From NCBI GenBank assembly GCA_047633055.1, contig JBLIEI010000013.1, positions 11,944 through 75,943 on the forward strand: a DNA stretch of 64,000 nt, read 5' to 3'. Under the pieces are notes generated by a model. It had not been told where the DNA came from. It worked only from the letters and a program-made list of their open reading frames with translations, and did no database searches. Position 1 is the stretch's first letter. The number at the start of each line of letters is the position of its first letter. Shown in pieces: positions 35,617 through 43,747 of this stretch. The stretch comes from CALJFL01 sp047633055 (GTDB taxonomy: Bacteria > Pseudomonadota > Gammaproteobacteria > Pseudomonadales > Halieaceae). The translations under genes and the position numbers were made by a program.

Positions 35617-36741
35617 CTAGCTTAGCTCCAATGAGTATTTATAAAAATCGACTTCCTTTTCATAGCCCAGATCTTCATATAGGTTCTGCGCACCAAAGTT
35701 GTCTATTGCCGTCTCAAGGTCGATCCTGCAAGCCCGTTGGCTCAGGGCAAAATTCTTCGCGGCCAGCATGAGTTCTCGGCCTACACCGCACCGCCGTGCT
35801 CCAGCGCTGACGAATAGATCATACAGAGTATATAGCGGCTTGGCGGCCACTGAGCACCAGCCTGGATAGAGCTGCACAAATCCCAGCGCTTCATCGTTTT
35901 TGTTGCGGGCAATAAAAATGGTGGATCGTTCTTTTCGAAGGTTATCGCCAATAAACCGTTTGGCGAGGCGCGGGTTGGCGGGCTGTTGGTAGAACTGGCG
36001 GTATTCATCGAAGAGAGGTGCGATGTCGGCTGTGTCTGCTAAGCTCGCGGCGGTTATTTTCAACGAGCGTGCGCTTACGGATAAGGCTATTTTTTGACTC
36101 TCCGGCTCGGTAGGGCTGATAAATGCCCAGGGGAAAACGCTGGCCAGGAAAGCTCGATACATGAAGCGAGCATCTGCCCGATCATAGTTGTCTCCGGTGT
36201 AGAGTATTTCTTCCCATATCTCATTGACCAGGCCTTGAATTGCATTGGCCATTGCTCTGGCATTCATTTGCTTCTGTTTACCACCCATTCGAATGAGTTG
36301 GTCGCAGAGTCTTGAAGTCAGGGTAAATATCTTTTCGTCTTGCGCCCCGCAGATGCGCTGGTATTCCTTGCGTCCTCTGCGCTCTGCAGCAAACGCAAAC
36401 CAGACTGCCATTTTCCGTGGTTCTGTAATATTTGAATCAAGGGAGGCATCCAGCAAGGCCAGCATTTTATCGGCGGGGTTGTCACTTGCGCAGATCAGTG
36501 CATTATCGATACTCTCGCCGAACTCTTCCGCGAGGAACTTAAGAGTCTCCAGCAAAAGCGCTTCTTTGCTGTCAAAATGAAAGTTTACGGAGCCTGCACT
36601 TAGTCCTGCGATACTGGCAATTTTGGCCAGCGTGAGCTTGAATAAACCGTGCTCTGAGATGGCGCTCATGGTTGCATCTATGAGCAGTTTTCGACGTTCC
36701 AGTTGTAGTGCCAGATTGGTGCCGGGCTTCTTGCTTGGCAT
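35617..36741 (-). CDS. TetR/BetI-like regulator fused to a GNAT acetyltransferase
   Basis: A 374-residue two-domain protein. Residues about 15-200 form a TetR regulator (HTH around LAKIASIAGLSAGSVNFHF; BetI-like KMAVWFAFAAE). Residues about 225-374 form a GNAT domain: AASLADTADIAPLFDEYRQFY at its start, LYDLFVSAGARRCGVGRELM with the acetyl-CoA loop (R-R-x-G-V-G), and a NLYEDLGYEKEVDFY end. The frame is open throughout, so it is a true fusion. A regulator that may itself acetylate an amine, or sense acetyl-CoA, is an attractive reading. It lies between the two halves of the methylamine-type cluster. Confidence 0.87.
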   Translation of the reverse strand: MPSKKPGTNLALQLERRKLLIDATMSAISEHGLFKLTLAKIASIAGLSAGSVNFHFDSKEALLLETLKFLAEEFGESIDNALICASDNPADKMLALLDASLDSNITEPRKMAVWFAFAAERRGRKEYQRICGAQDEKIFTLTSRLCDQLIRMGGKQKQMNARAMANAIQGLVNEIWEEILYTGDNYDRADARFMYRAFLASVFPWAFISPTEPESQKIALSVSARSLKITAASLADTADIAPLFDEYRQFYQQPANPRLAKRFIGDNLRKERSTIFIARNKNDEALGFVQLYPGWCSVAAKPLYTLYDLFVSAGARRCGVGRELMLAAKNFALSQRACRIDLETAIDNFGAQNLYEDLGYEKEVDFYKYSLELS

Positions 36742-36797
36742 CGTTTAGCCTTTGAGCAATGCATGTTTTGGGCTTGGAATTTTCAGCGTGCGATGGC

Positions 36798-36824
36798 ATT
36801 ATATACATATTCAGAAAATTGAAT
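36798..36824 (-). promoter_or_regulatory. Promoter/operator candidate of the TetR-GNAT gene
   Basis: On the minus strand TATAAT (36803-36798) is followed by GCCAT. The inverted repeat ATTCA (36809-36813), 6 bases, TGAAT (36820-36824) covers the region where a -35 would lie. The half-site TGAAT also occurs in the 16.7 and 26.2 kb palindromes, in the opposite arrangement. Autoregulation is likely. CTAAT-N3-ATTAG at 36894-36906 is a second, weaker inverted repeat nearer to purU. Confidence 0.35.
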
Positions 36825-36959
36825 AGTAATATAGGAATTAGAACATGCAAATCATGGCACGGCTGTTCCTACTATACGATAACTTCTGAGTAGCTAATGC
36901 TATTAGAGGGTGGTTTGGTGAAGCCCGTAACGTAACATTGGCGACATAGAGATCCACAG

Positions 36960-37832
36960 ATGAGTGAATATAAAAAAATGCCAAGCTATAGCCTCGTTGT
37001 ATCTTGCCCCGACCAAGTAGGCATTGTTGCGGCTGTTTCAGCATTTATCGCTGCGCGGGGTGGCTCGCTGTTGGAATCGAATCATCACACGGATAGCGTT
37101 CAGAACTGGTTTTTTATGCGTAATGTCATCAGCGGCGAGTCGCTGGCGCAACCATCAGAGCAGTTTCGCAAAGAATTCGAGGCGCTCGCGACGCAGTTTG
37201 ATATGGAGTGGTACCTACGTGACAATACGTTGCTGCAGCGGGTCGTTATCATGGCAAGCCATGCTTCACACTGCCTCGCCGATATCTTGTACCGCTGGAA
37301 GGGAGGTGAACTTCCGTGCCAGATTCCCTGCGTAATCTCCAATCACGAGAATTTGCGCAGTATGGTGGAGTGGCACGGTATCCCGTTTCATTATGTTCCT
37401 GTGCCAAAAGAGGATAAAAGCGAAGCGTTTGCGCAGATTTCAGATATCGTGTCCCGACATGACACTGAGACCATCGTTCTCGCTCGTTATATGCAGATTA
37501 TTCCGCCACAGCTATGTATCGAATATGCCGGCAAGCTGATCAACATCCACCATAGCTTTCTGCCATCTTTTGTCGGTGCAAATCCTTACCAGCGCGCTTA
37601 TGACCGGGGAGTAAAATTGATCGGGGCCACTTGTCATTATGTTACGGAGGACCTGGACGAAGGTCCCATTATTGAGCAGGATGTCATCCGCGTGAATCAC
37701 AGCTGTAACAAAGAGGACATGGTGCGCCTTGGCCGCGATGTAGAGCAGTCTGTGTTGTCCCGTGGTCTGCGCTTCCACCTTGAAGATCGGGTCATTGTCA
37801 GAGGTAACAAAACCGTGGTGTTTGCAGCATGA
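36960..37832 (+). CDS. purU: Formyltetrahydrofolate deformylase PurU
   Basis: A 290-residue protein with an N-terminal ACT domain (YSLVVSCPDQVGIVAAVSAF) and a C-terminal formyltransferase-fold domain (NHENLRSM, MQIIPPQLC, INIHHSFLPSF, GATCHYVTEDLDEGPII). The INIHHSFLPSF and HYVTEDLDEGPI segments carry the catalytic Asn-His-Asp. It hydrolyses 10-formyl-THF to formate and THF. It is coupled by ATGA to an aminotransferase inside a cluster with two GcvT-like proteins. It therefore probably serves as the release valve for one-carbon units loaded on folate, as purU copies do in betaine/sarcosine gene sets. Confidence 0.93.
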   Translation: MSEYKKMPSYSLVVSCPDQVGIVAAVSAFIAARGGSLLESNHHTDSVQNWFFMRNVISGESLAQPSEQFRKEFEALATQFDMEWYLRDNTLLQRVVIMASHASHCLADILYRWKGGELPCQIPCVISNHENLRSMVEWHGIPFHYVPVPKEDKSEAFAQISDIVSRHDTETIVLARYMQIIPPQLCIEYAGKLINIHHSFLPSFVGANPYQRAYDRGVKLIGATCHYVTEDLDEGPIIEQDVIRVNHSCNKEDMVRLGRDVEQSVLSRGLRFHLEDRVIVRGNKTVVFAA

Positions 37833-39229
37833 GCTTCGATTTGCCTGGACCGAAAAGTCGTGCGCTGCTAGACCGAGGACAGCCACACTCGCGTAACGGT
37901 TTATGGTATCAAAAAGCCTCAAAGTTGAGTGCTGCGAAAGGTTATAGCGCGCCGTCGCAAATAATAGTCGATCGGGCTGAAGGTGACTTCGTCTGGGATC
38001 TGGACGGTAACCAATTTATCGACTTTCAGAATGGTTGGGCCACCAATCCGTTGGGGAATTGCCACCCGGAGATTATCGAGGCGGTGCACCAGGCGCATTG
38101 CCGTTATGGCTATCACTGGGAACACCCCCTTAGAATTCCAACTATGGAAAAGCTTGCCTCAATAATGCCGCAGCAAGCACTGCCCCGATTTACTTTTGAG
38201 GTCTCTGGCACCGAGGCCGTAGAGTCTGCTATTCATCTGGCTTTATGCTATACCGAGCGACGCTACATCATTAGCTTCACTTCCTGCTTCCATGGAGAGG
38301 GCTTGGGTACCAAGATGGTCAGCGCTTATAACAGCGACAACAATCTTTATATGGAGGCTTGGGCCGGTGGGGTGCTGAAAGCACCGTATCCTTACTCGGA
38401 GAATATTCCAGCGGGGATGAGTCAGGAGCAGTATGTTGAGTACTGTCTTTGGTATCTGGAAACACATCTCCCCGAGTTTGTAGTGCCGGCAGAAAATATT
38501 GCCGCCATTCTGGTGGAGCCAGGTCTGGCAGAGGGAGGTAACTGGATTCCCAGTGTTGATTTTCTGCAAGGCATCCGGCGAATTTGCGACAAGTATGACT
38601 GGCTGATGATCGCCGACGAAGTGCTGACCGGGCTGGGGCGAACCGGGAAAATGTGGTCAGTAGAGCATTACGGCGTAGTACCCGACATTCTGGTTGCTGG
38701 CAAAAATCTCTCAGGTGGTATCGAAGCCTGCGCCGGTGTTGCTACTCGCGATGAGATTCTGGGTGACACTCCCCGAGCGACTGCGGGCAGTACCTTCGCG
38801 GGCACTCCCGCTGGCTGCGCTGCCGCGCTTAAAACACTTGAAATCTATGAGCGAGATAATATTTTGGTGCATGCGAATCGGTTGGCCGGTTTGGCTGCCG
38901 ATGCGATGGCAGGCTGGTCGTCGCGCTATGAAATCGTAGGTGAGGTGCGTGCTCTAGGCTTGCTGATAGGAGTTTCCTTTCACGCGGCAGACGGTGACGT
39001 CGAAGATTTTCATGTGGGTCGCTCGGTACGGGACGCCATGCTCAGGCGCGGAGTTTGGGCGATTTGCGATAACGAACCGCAGGTCCGTTTGTATCCTGCG
39101 CTCAATATGGATCCGGACGTCCTAAAGCGTGGTTTGATGCTTATGGAAGAGGCTATTGATGAAGTACAACGGGGTGGAGTTACGGTTGGGGATTACCCGC
39201 CGCTGCCTAGCGGCAACGTCGGGTTTTAG
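37829..39229 (+). CDS. Class III aminotransferase (second copy, divergent)
   Basis: A 466-residue PLP enzyme, ATGA-coupled to purU. Visible are WDLDGNQFIDFQNGWATNPLG, FEVSGTEAVESAIHLAL, CFHGEG, MIADEVLTGLGRTG with the PLP Asp, and LVAGKNLSGG with the Lys. It differs strongly from the aminotransferase at 34.2 kb and is closer to glutamate-1-semialdehyde/4-aminobutyrate-type enzymes. It converges on the second GcvT-like gene with 18 bases between stops. Two transaminases suggest two amino groups in the substrate or two successive intermediates. Confidence 0.88.
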   Translation: MSFDLPGPKSRALLDRGQPHSRNGLWYQKASKLSAAKGYSAPSQIIVDRAEGDFVWDLDGNQFIDFQNGWATNPLGNCHPEIIEAVHQAHCRYGYHWEHPLRIPTMEKLASIMPQQALPRFTFEVSGTEAVESAIHLALCYTERRYIISFTSCFHGEGLGTKMVSAYNSDNNLYMEAWAGGVLKAPYPYSENIPAGMSQEQYVEYCLWYLETHLPEFVVPAENIAAILVEPGLAEGGNWIPSVDFLQGIRRICDKYDWLMIADEVLTGLGRTGKMWSVEHYGVVPDILVAGKNLSGGIEACAGVATRDEILGDTPRATAGSTFAGTPAGCAAALKTLEIYERDNILVHANRLAGLAADAMAGWSSRYEIVGEVRALGLLIGVSFHAADGDVEDFHVGRSVRDAMLRRGVWAICDNEPQVRLYPALNMDPDVLKRGLMLMEEAIDEVQRGGVTVGDYPPLPSGNVGF

Positions 39230-39247
39230 CGGCTTGAACTCTGTTTC

Positions 39248-40468
39248 CTAGCAATCAGGGGGCGGTGTTTGTTTGGCTCTTGCAGGTGCCCAGAACGGTT
39301 TTTTGACGCGTGTGCAGCTGGCGACCTTACGCTGCCAGCGCAGCTCTTTCTGATAATAGACCTCGGCCCATATTTCGCCCTCGAAATATTTAGCCCCTAC
39401 CAGACCGTAAGCAATATTGGCTTTCACCGCCGGCGACCACATGGCCGAGGTAACATAGCCGATTTCCTTGCTACACTTTTTGTCCGCATAGAGGATGCTG
39501 TTCAGCGCAGGTTTATTACCCGCAATGTCTAATTTGAGTAGACGTCGATAATTGCCCGTTGCCTTCTCTGCTTCAAGGGCCGCTCGGCCACTAAAGTGAT
39601 TCTTTTTGAAATTCACGATCCATGCCAGGCCCAACTCGAAAGGGGAGTGATCATGGCCGCGATTTACCGTATGGAGTGCCCCGTGAAAATCCACATTCGG
39701 GGCCAGAAACCCAGCCTCCAGTCGCGCCATTTCTAAGGACTCGTCTCCCATCGGTTGAATGCCGTAAACACGTCCGGTGGTGAATAGCTCGTCCCAAAAA
39801 GCTTCTGCCGCCTGCGGGGCCAGCCACAACTCATAGCCAAGATCGCCGGTATACCCGGTGCGGGAAATCATTAGTTCGCCTTCGGCGTAGGGAAAGCGCA
39901 TTATTTCAAAGGGTTTGCATTGTTCGATACCAGCGAACCCCATCGCTTTAAGCAGTGCGCAGGATGTTGGGCCCTGCAGGGCCAGTGCTGCACATTCGTC
40001 ACTGATGTCAGTAATGGTCACATCGTTGAATCCTACTGCGCTCATCTGGAACCAGTCAAAGCCCGGATCGGCGCAGCACAGCATAAACTCTTGATCGCCA
40101 AGGCGGAACAGTGTGCCGTCGTCGACTAATTTCCCCGCATCGGTACACCATATGTTGTAGACGACGGTATCCACAGTCTGTTCGCTGACATCACGTGTTA
40201 CCATTCGATTCAACATGGCCTCGGCATCTGTGCCGCTAAAGCGGTATTTACGCATCGGTGAGACATCAAAGACACCGCAGGTGTTGCGGGTGGCGAAATA
40301 TTCGATAAGCGTGTCCGCATAGTAGGATGCCCCGGCATAGCCGTTCCACTCAGACCATTGTTGGTTGGTGTTCATGGCTGAGGTACGGCTGTGAAACGGC
40401 GAATGCATAATGCCGTCTTGGACATGGTCTATAGCGTCAGACGACAGTAAGTTGCTCGATAAGGGCAT
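39248..40468 (-). CDS. GcvT-like aminomethyltransferase (second copy)
   Basis: A 406-residue paralogue of the protein at 29517-30701, sharing GVFDVSPMRKYRFSG, LVDDGTLF (Asp116, Asp117), LQGPTSC, RTGYTGDLGYELW and a similar C-terminus (YYQKELRW). ATG 40468 is selected because GGAGGAGAG (40475-40483) lies just upstream. It starts 2 bases after the stop of the type B flavoprotein. As in the first set it ends the FAD-FAD-GcvT run, but with a different N-terminal extension of about 20 residues. Confidence 0.87.
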   Translation of the reverse strand: MPLSSNLLSSDAIDHVQDGIMHSPFHSRTSAMNTNQQWSEWNGYAGASYYADTLIEYFATRNTCGVFDVSPMRKYRFSGTDAEAMLNRMVTRDVSEQTVDTVVYNIWCTDAGKLVDDGTLFRLGDQEFMLCCADPGFDWFQMSAVGFNDVTITDISDECAALALQGPTSCALLKAMGFAGIEQCKPFEIMRFPYAEGELMISRTGYTGDLGYELWLAPQAAEAFWDELFTTGRVYGIQPMGDESLEMARLEAGFLAPNVDFHGALHTVNRGHDHSPFELGLAWIVNFKKNHFSGRAALEAEKATGNYRRLLKLDIAGNKPALNSILYADKKCSKEIGYVTSAMWSPAVKANIAYGLVGAKYFEGEIWAEVYYQKELRWQRKVASCTRVKKPFWAPARAKQTPPPDC

Positions 40469-40470
40469 GC

Positions 40471-42012
40471 TCAGCTCTCCTCCAAAATTGTTTTTGCTGC
40501 ATTGGCTCCGGCTGCGCCCATAATGCCACCACCGGGATGGGAGCCTGCACCGCACAGATAAAAACTATCGACGGGCGTGCGATATTGGGACGCACCGTAA
40601 GTGGGCCGATTCATCCACCAGCTGTCCAGCGCGAACTCACTGTGGTGCCAGTGCCCGCCGGCGACTCGGAACTGTTCTTCGAGATCTTTAGGTGTTAGCA
40701 ATTCGCTAGCGTTGACGCTGCTGCCAATGCCCGGCGCATAGCGCTCTAGCGAAGCCATGGTATTTTGATAGAAAGCGTCCCGATGCTCATCCCAGCCACC
40801 TTTAACATCATAGGGTGCATACTGTACGTGAGCTGAGAGTACGTGCTTGCCTGCTGGGGCCATACTGTCATCAAGCAGTGACGGGATAACCACTTCCATA
40901 GGCAGTTGCTCAGCATAACCACCATACTTCGCTTCATCAAAAGCACTTTCGATATAGGACATGTCTGGAGCGAGCAGCAGACGACCATGCGGTCGCTCCA
41001 GGCCGGTAAATTCTGGCAGTTCGTCCAGGGCAAGGTGTAACTTCGCGACGTAGCCCTTTTGACGCAGACGGTTGATTCGATGAGTGAACTGGGTGTCTAG
41101 GTGTCGCGCGCCGAGGAGCTTAAAAAAGCTTGTTTTTGGATCGGCGTTAGAAATCACTTTTTGCCCTTCGATGCGTTCACCACTTTCGAGTTCAACGCCC
41201 GTGGCCTTGCGACCTTCAACCAATACTTTAGCGACTGGAGCGTCCGAGCGCAGCTCTGCACCTGCTGCTGCTGCAGCCGACGCCAATGCCTCAGTTAAGC
41301 TCCCTGCGCCTCCTCTTGGTAGCGGCAAACCGTCGGTCAGGTCCCCGGACATTCTGAAAAGCAGCGCCAATACAGCGTTGTTCGGTGAGCGTGGAGCCAG
41401 TTTGCTGCCAATATTTGCATCCCAGCTCAGCGCAGCCTTTAGTCCGGGGTCGGTGAAAAACTCGTCCATTAAATCCTGTGCGGGGAGGGCAATCATCCGG
41501 GTTAGCTCACGCATATCGTCTTTACCCAAAAGGCGCAATTTCAGGCCGAATTGAACCGCGGTAGCGGTATCAGTGAGACCGGCGTTACCTAGAATTGGAG
41601 GCTTTTTATGCCAAAACGTATCTATTGCGGCGGCGAACTTTAGCAATAGACGGCGGTACTCAATATAGGACTGTTGATCAGCTGCATCTGCACCTTCCAA
41701 GCTCTTACTGTGGATCGTGATGGCCTTACTGCCGGGTGTGCCAAGTGCAATAGTGGGCAGTGCCTCTGCCGCTAAGCTGAACCCGTGCTGTCGCAAATCA
41801 AGATCATCGATCAGGCGCTTGGTAAGCTGCGGTAAAGTGTGGGCCACCGATGCTCGATATCCGGGGGCGAACTCACGGGTTGCGGCCAGACCACCAAACT
41901 GTGAAGCGGCTTCCAGCACCAGTACTTTTTTGCCGGCCTTAGCCAAATAGGCGGCGCAGCTCAGGCCGTTATGGCCACCACCAATGATGATGGCATCGTG
42001 TGTGTTACTCAT
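40471..42012 (-). CDS. FAD-dependent oxidoreductase, phytoene-desaturase/PYROXD2-like (type B, second copy)
   Basis: A 513-residue paralogue of the flavoprotein at 27958-29520: GGGHNGLSCAAYLAKAGKKV at the start, GGLAATREFAPGYRAS, VAGGHWHHSEFALD and LCGAGSHPGGGIMGAAG near the end. ATG 42012 is preferred to 42018 since AGAGGA then lies at a suitable distance. It overlaps the end of the type A gene by 8 bases, exactly the arrangement seen in the first set. Confidence 0.82.
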   Translation of the reverse strand: MSNTHDAIIIGGGHNGLSCAAYLAKAGKKVLVLEAASQFGGLAATREFAPGYRASVAHTLPQLTKRLIDDLDLRQHGFSLAAEALPTIALGTPGSKAITIHSKSLEGADAADQQSYIEYRRLLLKFAAAIDTFWHKKPPILGNAGLTDTATAVQFGLKLRLLGKDDMRELTRMIALPAQDLMDEFFTDPGLKAALSWDANIGSKLAPRSPNNAVLALLFRMSGDLTDGLPLPRGGAGSLTEALASAAAAAGAELRSDAPVAKVLVEGRKATGVELESGERIEGQKVISNADPKTSFFKLLGARHLDTQFTHRINRLRQKGYVAKLHLALDELPEFTGLERPHGRLLLAPDMSYIESAFDEAKYGGYAEQLPMEVVIPSLLDDSMAPAGKHVLSAHVQYAPYDVKGGWDEHRDAFYQNTMASLERYAPGIGSSVNASELLTPKDLEEQFRVAGGHWHHSEFALDSWWMNRPTYGASQYRTPVDSFYLCGAGSHPGGGIMGAAGANAAKTILEES

Positions 42013-43621
42013 CGACATCGTCCTCTGGAACCACGTTGGGTCTGCGCAGATCGCGTAGTATCTCGCGTGCTGAGTTCGCGCCGCAGGCAGAGGAAACGCC
42101 GCCGCCCGGATGGGTGCCTGAACCGCACATATACATACCTTTAACGGGTCCTCTATATTGCGAGTATCCGGGAAATGGACGATTGAACATCAATTGGTCC
42201 AGGGTGAGTTCGCCCTGGAAAATATTACCCTCGGTAAGGCCGATCTCGTGCTCGATCTCCCAGGGCGTACGTATTTCCATGTGAGCAATATGGTCACGGA
42301 AATTAGGTGAATAATTGCATATTTGATCGATCACAGTTTTGCCAAAAGCGTCCCGTTTTTCTGGAGTCCAGCCGCCTTCTACCTCTGCCGGGCAGTACTG
42401 TATAAAGCAGGACACAAAGTAGTGTCCCGGTGCGGCCAGAGTGGGGTCCCAAACGGATGATTGCGTCATTTCAACAAAGGGGTCATCAGACCAGCGTCCG
42501 TGTTTCCAATCATCATAGGCCCGTTCCATTCGCTCCATAGAGTCTAGAAACTGGAAGGACCCATTGCGTAAGCGATGGCCTTCCGGTAGTGATGGAAAGT
42601 CGGGCATACCCGTCAGCGCGATGTTGACCTTTCCTGATGAGCCGCGAATTTTAAAGTTTTCCGCTTTTTTCCGCAGATCTGCAGGAATATCCTCGGCCTG
42701 CATTATCCCTGTAAAAGTACGTTTGGGGTCAAGGTTGGACACCACGATGTCCGCATGCAATTGATCACCATTGTCCAGGGCAACGCCAACGGCTTTACCG
42801 TCTTTAACGATAATCTGCTGCACCGGGGCATTGGTCATAATGTCGCCACCGTGCTCACGCAGGGCGCCAGCAATGGCGTCGGATATTGCGCCCATTCCAC
42901 CGCGGGCTAAACCCCAGGCCCCCACTGCGCCGTCTACGTCACCCATTACATGGTGCAGCAACACATAAGCCGTTCCAGGAGAATAAACACCCAGTGCCGT
43001 ACCGATGATACTGCTCGTGGAAAGCAGGGCCTTGACTAAATCGTTCTCGAAATATTCGTCAAGAAAATCGCCCGCGCTCATCGTTAGGAAGCGGATGAAC
43101 TCATACACCTGCTCTTCACCCATACCAGCAAACTTCTTGGCCATAAAAGCCATTTCACCAAGATCACGTGGCTTGAAAGAGGTAGGGTCTGCAGGGGTGC
43201 GCAGCAGAAAATGTCGTATCAGCTTGGCGTAGCGCATGAGGTCTGTTTCGTAGCGATGTATCGCATCGGCATCGCGTAACGAATGGCGCCTGATTTCACG
43301 GTACTGCATGGCGTGATCGTCATACTCTGCGATGTAATTACCGTCCCGGGAAAAGTTAGTAGTGCCAGCGTAGGGCACGATCATCAACCCGTGTTTACTC
43401 AGGTTCAAATCACGGTGAATGGATTGACGTAGCAGGCTGCAAACGTAGGAGCAGTTGGAATAGAGCCAACCGGGGTGCAACTCGCGACTTACTGCGGCAC
43501 CGCCGATATAGTCATTCTTCTCAACCACCACCACTTCCAAACCGCTCTTGGCGAGGTAGGCCGCATTGGTCAGCCCGTTGTGGCCGGCGCCGATGATAAT
43601 AGCATCATATTTGGTTTTCAT
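42005..43621 (-). CDS. FAD-dependent oxidoreductase, phytoene-desaturase/PYROXD2-like (type A, second copy)
   Basis: A 538-residue paralogue of the flavoprotein at 26337-27965. Long segments are nearly identical in pattern: GAGHNGLTNAAYLAKSGLEV, SRELHPGWLYSNCSYVCSLL, LGVYSPGTAYVLLHH, KIRGSSGKVNIAL, MCGSGTHPGGGV. It leads the minus-strand FAD-FAD-GcvT set and is divergent from an AraC-type regulator 126 bases away. The high likeness shows an ancient or moderately recent duplication with inversion. Confidence 0.82.
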   Translation of the reverse strand: MKTKYDAIIIGAGHNGLTNAAYLAKSGLEVVVVEKNDYIGGAAVSRELHPGWLYSNCSYVCSLLRQSIHRDLNLSKHGLMIVPYAGTTNFSRDGNYIAEYDDHAMQYREIRRHSLRDADAIHRYETDLMRYAKLIRHFLLRTPADPTSFKPRDLGEMAFMAKKFAGMGEEQVYEFIRFLTMSAGDFLDEYFENDLVKALLSTSSIIGTALGVYSPGTAYVLLHHVMGDVDGAVGAWGLARGGMGAISDAIAGALREHGGDIMTNAPVQQIIVKDGKAVGVALDNGDQLHADIVVSNLDPKRTFTGIMQAEDIPADLRKKAENFKIRGSSGKVNIALTGMPDFPSLPEGHRLRNGSFQFLDSMERMERAYDDWKHGRWSDDPFVEMTQSSVWDPTLAAPGHYFVSCFIQYCPAEVEGGWTPEKRDAFGKTVIDQICNYSPNFRDHIAHMEIRTPWEIEHEIGLTEGNIFQGELTLDQLMFNRPFPGYSQYRGPVKGMYMCGSGTHPGGGVSSACGANSAREILRDLRRPNVVPEDDVDE

Positions 43622-43747
43622 AATGGCATAAGCTTGGGTCGTTACGACGGTTTAAAGCGTAGATACAGGTTAAAGATTACTGGCTGGTATGGGCAGAGCG
43701 ATTAAGGGACAATAGGGGGATAAAATAGGACACTGGCTAGGCCGAAA

